The notes under the pieces are model-generated. The model did not search any database. It worked only from the letters and a program-made list of their open reading frames with translations, and had not been told where the DNA came from. 64,000 nt of DNA from an uncultured Lachnospiraceae bacterium (lineage in GTDB: Bacteria; Bacillota; Clostridia; Lachnospirales; Lachnospiraceae): NCBI GenBank assembly GCA_900318375.1, contig ONKG01000014.1, positions 1-64,000 of the forward strand, read 5' to 3'. The position numbers and the translations under genes are program-made. Position 1 is the first letter of the stretch; the number at the start of each line of letters is the position of its first letter. Shown here in pieces: positions 58,763 to 64,000 of this stretch.

Positions 58763-59734
58763 TTGAACATACCATGGACTTTTTCGCTTAGCGACTTCAT
58801 ATCCCGGCTTCGTATACCGGATGTACGGTGGACTGATATTGTTGAAGTTCTGATCATATCTTATCTGACATACCACATCCTGCTGTGGATCAAAAATACG
58901 CGCGCATGGCAGCTGATGAAGGGCATAGCAGTTATTATTGCACTGGCTCTTCTGGCAGCTATTTTCAACATGACCACAATCCTATGGATTTTCCAGCATG
59001 TTGCAGGGATTGCCGTCACAGCGCTCGTGATCATTCTGCAGCCTGAATTGCGCAATGCCATGGAGGAACTTGGACGCAGAAACTTCCTGAGCTCGATTTT
59101 GAGAATGGACTATACCAAGACAGAGGAAGGCCGTTTTTCGGACCGGACAGTCAACGAGCTGGTCCGCGCCTGCATCGAGATGGGAAGAGTGAAGACAGGA
59201 GCGCTGATCGTCATTGAACAGACGACCCCGCTTCTGGAATACGTGCGCTCCGGCATCGAAATCGACGCCATAGTTTCGAGTCAGCTTCTGATCAATATTT
59301 TTGAAAAAAATACACCGCTCCACGACGGGGCGGTCATTGTGCGGGGCAACAGGATCGTTTCCGCGACCAGTTATCTGCCGATCACTTCCTCTCAGCTTGA
59401 TAAAAATCTGGGGACGAGACACCGCGCCGGTGTCGGAATCTCGGAAGAGACGGATGCCCTCACTCTGATCGTTTCGGAGGAAACCGGCCAGCTGAGCTAT
59501 TCCTACAAGGGAAATCTCTGGAGCAATGTGACGCCCGAGCAGCTGCGCGGCGCCCTGGTGCGCCTGCAGAACAAACTGTCCGAGGAGGAAGCAAAGGGAG
59601 GATCCCGTTCCCGGATCTCCGGAATCGGCAAATATGCTCCCTGGCGGCCAAAACAGGGAGGCAGCTCCGGAGAAGCCCCGGAGAAGGAAAAGAATGTTCC
59701 GGATGCGGAAACGGAAGGAGGTGCGCATGATTAA
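58763..59734 (+). CDS. cdaA: Diadenylate cyclase (c-di-AMP synthase) CdaA
   Basis: A 323-residue membrane enzyme. Three helices near the N-terminus (about 25-95) are followed by the DAC domain with its two motifs: DGA at 188-190 (HDGAVIVRGNRI) and RHR at 219-221 (GTRHRAGVGISEETDAL). It joins two ATP into c-di-AMP, which controls K+ uptake, osmolyte import and wall balance. The C-terminal ~50 residues are a Gly/Ser/Lys/Glu-rich tail. The start is TTG at 58763 behind AAAGGATG. It overlaps the cdaR gene by 8 bases. Confidence 0.94.
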   Translation: MNIPWTFSLSDFISRLRIPDVRWTDIVEVLIISYLTYHILLWIKNTRAWQLMKGIAVIIALALLAAIFNMTTILWIFQHVAGIAVTALVIILQPELRNAMEELGRRNFLSSILRMDYTKTEEGRFSDRTVNELVRACIEMGRVKTGALIVIEQTTPLLEYVRSGIEIDAIVSSQLLINIFEKNTPLHDGAVIVRGNRIVSATSYLPITSSQLDKNLGTRHRAGVGISEETDALTLIVSEETGQLSYSYKGNLWSNVTPEQLRGALVRLQNKLSEEEAKGGSRSRISGIGKYAPWRPKQGGSSGEAPEKEKNVPDAETEGGAHD

Positions 59735-60797
59735 GCGTATCAGAGAACTGGATCCGAATCTGCGCCTGAAGGTAGCTTCCGTTGTTCTCGCAATGATGGC
59801 CTGGTATATGATCAATTATTTCAGTGATCCTGCCGTGCGCATGACAGTCAGTAATGTCAGTGTACAGATTATTCACGGAGAGACGATCGAGAAAGAGGGA
59901 GATGTGTATACGGTCCTGGATGACACAGATGTGATCCCTACTGTGACGATCTATGCCAAGCGTTCCATCATCGACAAGCTCGAGGCTAAAAATGTCATCG
60001 CCACTGCGGATGTCCGCCAGATCGAAGATGACGGATCGGTCAGGATCTCTCTGACAACGGACAAATATTCCAACAGCATAGAACGCATATCGGGAAGTAT
60101 CAGTTATGTCCAGCTGCGGGTGGAACCGCAGCAGACAAAATCGCTGCCTCTGGAAGTTGAAACGACGGGATCGCCCGCGGACGGATATGTCCTCTATGAT
60201 ACATCCGCGGAGCAGAATCAGGTCATCATTTCGGGGCCTCAGTCCTATGTGGAAAAGCTGGGACGCGCGGCGGCAAAGGTTGACATTTCGGAATCGGAGA
60301 GGAGTATCAATTCCTATCCGGATATTATCCTTTATGATACGGACGGAAAAGAGATTACTGCGGATGAAATGGAGTCCCAGAAGCTTCATCTCAATATTTC
60401 TTCGGTCAAGGTGGTCGCGACGATTTATCAGACGAAGACCATTTCGATCACTTGCGGTTCGGGGGTACCGATCGCGGACGGCTATGAACTGGCAGCGGGT
60501 CCTGTGGCGGATCCGTCTTTTGTCCAGATAGTCGGCGCGGCAGGCATCCTGCACAACATTGAATATGTAGAAATACCCGCTGAAGATATTGCGTCTGAAC
60601 CCGTCAGCAGCAATATCCACAAGACGATTACGATCAGCAAATATCTCCCTGAGGGAGTATCCCTGCTGGCTTCGGATTCAGATAAAGTAATCGTTTATAT
60701 ACAGGTTTCCGAAGTTGTGAATGAAGAGGCGGATACCTCTGACACGGCAGAGAACGCCGCAGACACCGGCTTTCAGGAAACGGAAACTATATATTGA
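59727..60797 (+). CDS. cdaR: CdaA regulatory protein CdaR (YbbR domains)
   Basis: A 356-residue protein: short basic N-terminus, one transmembrane helix (VASVVLAMMAWYMINYF), then about three to four YbbR repeats outside the cell (such as VTIYAKRSIIDKLEAKNVIA and VIISGPQSYVEKLGRA). CdaR binds CdaA and tunes its activity. I chose the ATG at 59727 after AAGGAGG; the frame is open from 59634 inside cdaA. In many Firmicutes glmM follows; here it is absent and a gene relic follows instead. Confidence 0.93.
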   Translation: MIKRIRELDPNLRLKVASVVLAMMAWYMINYFSDPAVRMTVSNVSVQIIHGETIEKEGDVYTVLDDTDVIPTVTIYAKRSIIDKLEAKNVIATADVRQIEDDGSVRISLTTDKYSNSIERISGSISYVQLRVEPQQTKSLPLEVETTGSPADGYVLYDTSAEQNQVIISGPQSYVEKLGRAAAKVDISESERSINSYPDIILYDTDGKEITADEMESQKLHLNISSVKVVATIYQTKTISITCGSGVPIADGYELAAGPVADPSFVQIVGAAGILHNIEYVEIPAEDIASEPVSSNIHKTITISKYLPEGVSLLASDSDKVIVYIQVSEVVNEEADTSDTAENAADTGFQETETIY

Positions 60798-60931
60798 TAA
60801 AAGAGCAACTGACAGAAATCAAGAACCGTGAGAGCATTATCCTGAGCATTCACCCTCACAATGACCGCGGCTGCGGCGTCAACCGTCTGGGCCTCGGCGA
60901 AAGGCAGCAGGGAATCATGGATCAATATTAA
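60794..60931 (+). pseudogene. Relic of 2-isopropylmalate synthase (leuA-like)
   Basis: A 45-codon frame contains NRESIILSIHPHNDRGCGV, which matches the metal-binding HPHNDRG region of LeuA, a motif hard to mistake. After GCGV the sequence leaves the family and stops 26 codons later. No other part of leuA is present. The fragment begins at the stop codon of cdaR, so it is a remnant left by deletion. Confidence 0.75.
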
Positions 60932-61096
60932 TCGTCTGCGGGCCTGTCGGCATGGCGGGCTGCGCCCCGGCAATGCTGCAGCAGCTTGAAAAACAGTAAT
61001 TTATCTGCGTGTCAGGAGAAATTTCCTTCTGGCACGCAATGTCTCCAATCGATCATTTACAACATACCGGATTTTCCGGAGGGGAGGAAGAGAAAA
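60932..61096 (+). other. Spacer between leuA relic and proS
   Basis: A short frame CGPVGMAGCAPAMLQQLEKQ, ending in a stop at 61000, may be another relic but is too short to identify. A stem GCGTGTCAG/CTGGCACGC (61007-61037) lies in the proS leader without a U-tract. No T-box core sequence was found. Confidence 0.45.
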
Positions 61097-62530
61097 GTGG
61101 CAGAACAGAAGAAACTGGTCGCTGAAATCACCGCGATGGACGAAGATTTTACCCAATGGTATACAGATGTATGTATCAAGGCAGGTCTGATCGCCTACTC
61201 AAACATTAAAGGATTCATGGTCTACAAGCCCGCAGGCTATGCGATCTGGGAGGCTGTACAGAAGCACCTTGACGCACGTTTCAAAGCTGTCGGCGTAGAG
61301 AATGTCTATCTTCCCTTGCTGATCCCGGAGCATCTTCTGAGCAAGGAGAGCGATCTGGTCGAAGGCTTCGCGCCCGAAGTAGCATGGGTCACATACGGTG
61401 GTTCCGAGAAGCTTGACGAGCGCGCCTGTGTCCGTCCTACTTCCGAGTCCCTGTTCTCTGATTTTTACAGGGGAGAGATCCAGTCCTACCGCGATCTTCC
61501 CAAGATCTATAACCAGTGGTGCAGCGTTGTACGCTGGGAAAAAGAGACCAGACCCTTCCTGCGCTCCCGTGAGTTTATGTGGCAGGAAGGCCACACTGTC
61601 CACTCCAGCGCCCAAGAGGCTGAAGCAAGGACTCAGCAGATGCTGAATGTCTATGCGGATTTCTGCGCCGAAGATCTGGCAATTCCCACAATCAAGGGAA
61701 GAAAGACAGACAAGGAGAAATTCGCAGGCGCAGTCGCGACCTATACCATCGAGGCACTCATGCACGACGGCAGAGCCCTTCAGTCCGGAACAAGCCACGA
61801 CTTCGGCGATGATTTCGCAAAGGCCTACGGCATTCAGTTCACAGACAAGGACAACAAGCAGAAGTATGCCTTCCAGACATCCTGGGGCCTGTCCACCCGT
61901 ATCATCGGAGCCCTGATCATGGTCCATGGAGACAACTCCGGTCTGGTGCTGCCTCCCAGGATCGCGCCCACACAGGTTGTGATCGTGCCCATTCAGCAGC
62001 GCAAGGCAGGCGTTCTGGACAAGGCCTATGAGCTGAAAGATGTCCTGAGCGGCTTCCGTGTCAAAGTTGACGACAGTGACAAGAGTCCCGGCTTCAAATT
62101 TGCCGATCAGGAAATGCGCGGCTTCCCGCTCCGTGTCGAGATCGGTCCCCGTGATATCCAGAACGGCAAGTGCATCATTGCCCGCAGAGATACCGGAGCC
62201 AAGGAAGAATGCGAACTGGATAAGCTCGCGGCCCGCATCGGCGAGCTTCTGGAGCAGATTCAGAAGGATATGTACGAGCGCGCGAAAAAGCACCTCGAGG
62301 ATCACACCTATACAGCTGCCACCCGCCAAGAGTTCGAGAAGACCTTTGCCGAAAAGACCGGCTTTGTCAAGGCTATGTGGTGCGGTGAGCTCGCATGTGA
62401 AGAGGAAATCAAGGAGAAATACGGCGTGACAAGCCGCTGCATGCCTTTTGAGCAGGAAGAGATCGCCCAGACCTGTGTCTGCTGCGGCAAACCTGCCAAA
62501 AAGATGGTTTACTGGGGCAAGTCTTATTGA
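61097..62530 (+). CDS. proS: Prolyl-tRNA synthetase, archaeal/eukaryotic-type
   Basis: A 477-residue class II synthetase of the short ProS type 3, without the editing insert of the long bacterial form. Class II motifs appear as PTSESLFSDFYRGEIQSYRD, then RWEKETRPFLRSREFMWQEG (motif 2), and GDNSGLVLPPRIAP (motif 3). The anticodon-binding domain follows and a zinc-type end is visible (CVCCGKPAKKMVYWGKSY). It charges tRNA-Pro. The start is GTG at 61097 behind GGAGGGGAGG; the open frame from 60986 crosses the leader hairpin. Confidence 0.94.
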   Translation: MAEQKKLVAEITAMDEDFTQWYTDVCIKAGLIAYSNIKGFMVYKPAGYAIWEAVQKHLDARFKAVGVENVYLPLLIPEHLLSKESDLVEGFAPEVAWVTYGGSEKLDERACVRPTSESLFSDFYRGEIQSYRDLPKIYNQWCSVVRWEKETRPFLRSREFMWQEGHTVHSSAQEAEARTQQMLNVYADFCAEDLAIPTIKGRKTDKEKFAGAVATYTIEALMHDGRALQSGTSHDFGDDFAKAYGIQFTDKDNKQKYAFQTSWGLSTRIIGALIMVHGDNSGLVLPPRIAPTQVVIVPIQQRKAGVLDKAYELKDVLSGFRVKVDDSDKSPGFKFADQEMRGFPLRVEIGPRDIQNGKCIIARRDTGAKEECELDKLAARIGELLEQIQKDMYERAKKHLEDHTYTAATRQEFEKTFAEKTGFVKAMWCGELACEEEIKEKYGVTSRCMPFEQEEIAQTCVCCGKPAKKMVYWGKSY

Positions 62531-62645
62531 TCGTTTCATTCAAGGCGGCCCGGACCTGCCGGCTTCCTGTGCCGGCGGCATGGTCCCGCGGCGCAGACCT
62601 GGATGAAGTCATGCCTGTCTGTGAACAAGAGGGTAAAGCTCAGAT

Positions 62646-64000
62646 ATGGAAAAAATTGAAATATTGATTCCGGCAGGGGCTGCGAAAATCCTCCGCGTTC
62701 TGGAAGATCACGGCTATGAGGCCTATGTGGTCGGCGGCTGCGTAAGGGACAGTCTTCTGGGAAGAAATCCGCACGACTGGGATATCACGACATCTGCACT
62801 CCCGCTGCAGGTCAAGGCTCTGTTCCGGCGCACGATCGATACCGGCCTTAAGCACGGTACCGTGACGGTCATGGAGAACGGAGAACCCTACGAGGTCACG
62901 ACCTACAGGGTGGACGGAGAGTATCTGGACGGCAGGCACCCCTCTGAGGTTACATTTACCGCAAGTCTGAAGGAGGACCTGCAGCGCAGAGATTTCACGA
63001 TCAATGCGATGGCCTACAGTGAAAAAAACGGTCTCCAGGATTTCTTCGGCGGTCTGCAGGATCTGAAAAACAAGAGGATCCGCGCAGTCGGAGACCCGAT
63101 GAAGCGTTTCGGCGAGGACGCGCTCAGGATCATGCGCGCAGTCCGCTTTGCCGCTCAGCTGGGCTACGAGATTGAAGAGGAGACAGTGCGGGCGATGAAA
63201 ATACTGGCCCCCACACTTTCTAAGGTCAGTGCCGAGCGGATCTCTTCGGAACTTGAAAAGACACTGCTCTCCCCCCATCCCGAAAAACTCAGGATGATGT
63301 ATGAAGCCGGTATTACGGCGGTCATTCTGCCGGAGTTCGACCGCTGCATGGAAACTCCGCAGAATAATCCCCACCACATCTACAATGTCGGAGAGCACAC
63401 GATCGTTTCGATCAGGAATGCCCGTCCGGACAAAGTCCTCCGGCTGGTAATGCTTCTGCATGATTTCGGAAAATCCGTATGCCGGACGACAGATGAAAAT
63501 GGAATTGACCATTTTTACGGTCACCCGGATTCCAGCGCTGAGATGGCGGGGAAGATCCTGCGCCGTCTCAAATCGGACAATGCCACACGATGCGCAGTGG
63601 TTAAGCTCGTCCGCTTCCATGACCGCGCGGCAGGACTTACAGAACGCAGCGTCAGAAAGATGATCCGGGAAATCGGCGAAGACCTCTTTCCCCTTTATCT
63701 GGAGGTGAAAGAGGCGGATACGCTTGCCCAGAGTGAATACAAAAGGCAGGAGAAGCTGGACTATCTGGCAGATGTGCGCCGCATTTACAGAAAAATTCTG
63801 GATGAGGGAGACTGCCTCACTCTGAGAGACCTGGCTGTCAACGGAAGCGACCTGATCGAAGCAGGTATGGAGCCCGGAAAACAGATCGGAGAGGTGCTGG
63901 GAGCCATGCTGGAGGATGTCCTTGAGGACCCTTCCCACAACGAGAAGGGCTATCTGATGGACAAATATATGCCTCATTCTCAGGGTTACCCGGTCAAAAA
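62646..64000 (+). CDS. cca: CCA-adding tRNA nucleotidyltransferase (cut by window end)
   Basis: The frame is open from ATG 62646 to the last base, at least 451 codons. The head domain has VGGCVRDSLLG and DWDITT with the two catalytic Asp. The RNA-binding region follows (RRDFTINAMAY, then FGEDALRIMRAVRFAAQLGY), and an HD domain is present (MLLHDFGK). It adds CCA to tRNA 3' ends, needed here because none of the three tRNA genes encodes CCA. The true end lies beyond the window. Confidence 0.93.
   Translation, partial: MEKIEILIPAGAAKILRVLEDHGYEAYVVGGCVRDSLLGRNPHDWDITTSALPLQVKALFRRTIDTGLKHGTVTVMENGEPYEVTTYRVDGEYLDGRHPSEVTFTASLKEDLQRRDFTINAMAYSEKNGLQDFFGGLQDLKNKRIRAVGDPMKRFGEDALRIMRAVRFAAQLGYEIEEETVRAMKILAPTLSKVSAERISSELEKTLLSPHPEKLRMMYEAGITAVILPEFDRCMETPQNNPHHIYNVGEHTIVSIRNARPDKVLRLVMLLHDFGKSVCRTTDENGIDHFYGHPDSSAEMAGKILRRLKSDNATRCAVVKLVRFHDRAAGLTERSVRKMIREIGEDLFPLYLEVKEADTLAQSEYKRQEKLDYLADVRRIYRKILDEGDCLTLRDLAVNGSDLIEAGMEPGKQIGEVLGAMLEDVLEDPSHNEKGYLMDKYMPHSQGYPVK

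Noticed and set aside
60932..61096. T-box leader upstream of proS
   Set aside because: The conserved AGGGTGG-type antiterminator core and a terminator are both missing.
62640..63977. 445-codon minus-strand frame at the right end
   Set aside because: It lies opposite the cca gene, whose motifs are clear. The antisense frame has no recognisable domain.

Overview
The window is a chromosomal segment of a Gram-positive, moderately GC-rich Clostridia-class bacterium, most likely a Lachnospiraceae member. The evidence is gene content and order: hprK-murB-rapZ-whiA-HPr/Crh, uvrB-uvrA-recD2-comF, cdaA-cdaR, a YtrA-type GntR/ABC operon, an archaeal/eukaryotic-type short ProRS and a DinR/LexA-like SOS box. 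No species is assigned.

Layout. (1) 1-569: the 3' end of a 23S rRNA gene, then tRNA-Asn, tRNA-Glu and tRNA-Cys, with no 5S gene between them. (2) 550-14498: a ~13.9 kb integrative mobilizable element inserted in the 3' end of tRNA-Cys and bounded by a 23-bp direct repeat (550-572 and 14476-14498). It carries a tyrosine integrase, a MobC/relaxase pair with a hairpin-rich oriT candidate, a fic-hsdM-hsdS-(small ORF)-hsdR operon (type I restriction-modification with a Fic protein in front) and a plasmid-like replication initiator with a 40-aa leader ORF. It has no conjugation pore genes, so it probably relies on a helper. (3) 14.5-30 kb: rRNA/tRNA methyltransferase, voltage-gated-type K+ channel, HAD phosphatase, GntR/ABC export operon, NAD synthetase, diguanylate cyclase, signal peptidase I, a NamZ-like (DUF1343) lipoprotein and a MATE exporter. 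(4) 30-46 kb: ftsH-uvrC, an ATP-grasp protein, then the catabolite-control/envelope cluster hprK-murB-rapZ-whiA-crh-like, a GNAT protein, an aminotransferase, uppP and an SH3-like surface protein. (5) 46-56 kb: mntP, an S1-domain protein, then uvrB (with SOS box), uvrA and recD2. (6) 56.5-64 kb: comF, two membrane proteins, cdaA-cdaR (c-di-AMP synthesis), a decayed leuA-like fragment, proS, and a CCA-adding enzyme cut by the window end.

Themes. The tRNAs lack an encoded CCA end, consistent with the cca gene here. The HPr-family protein has Val at position 15 and keeps Ser46, so it looks like Crh, a regulatory target of the HprK encoded 3.4 kb upstream. DNA repair genes are concentrated here (uvrA, uvrB, uvrC, recD2). 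The intergenic DNA is unusually rich in structured repeats: 16-, 14- and 35-bp tandem arrays, an 87-bp duplication, a dispersed ~120-bp element in two places, a ~210-bp nested palindrome and a run of adjacent hairpins. These, and the Fic/type I RM element with its repeated operator-like motif, are the parts most worth following up.
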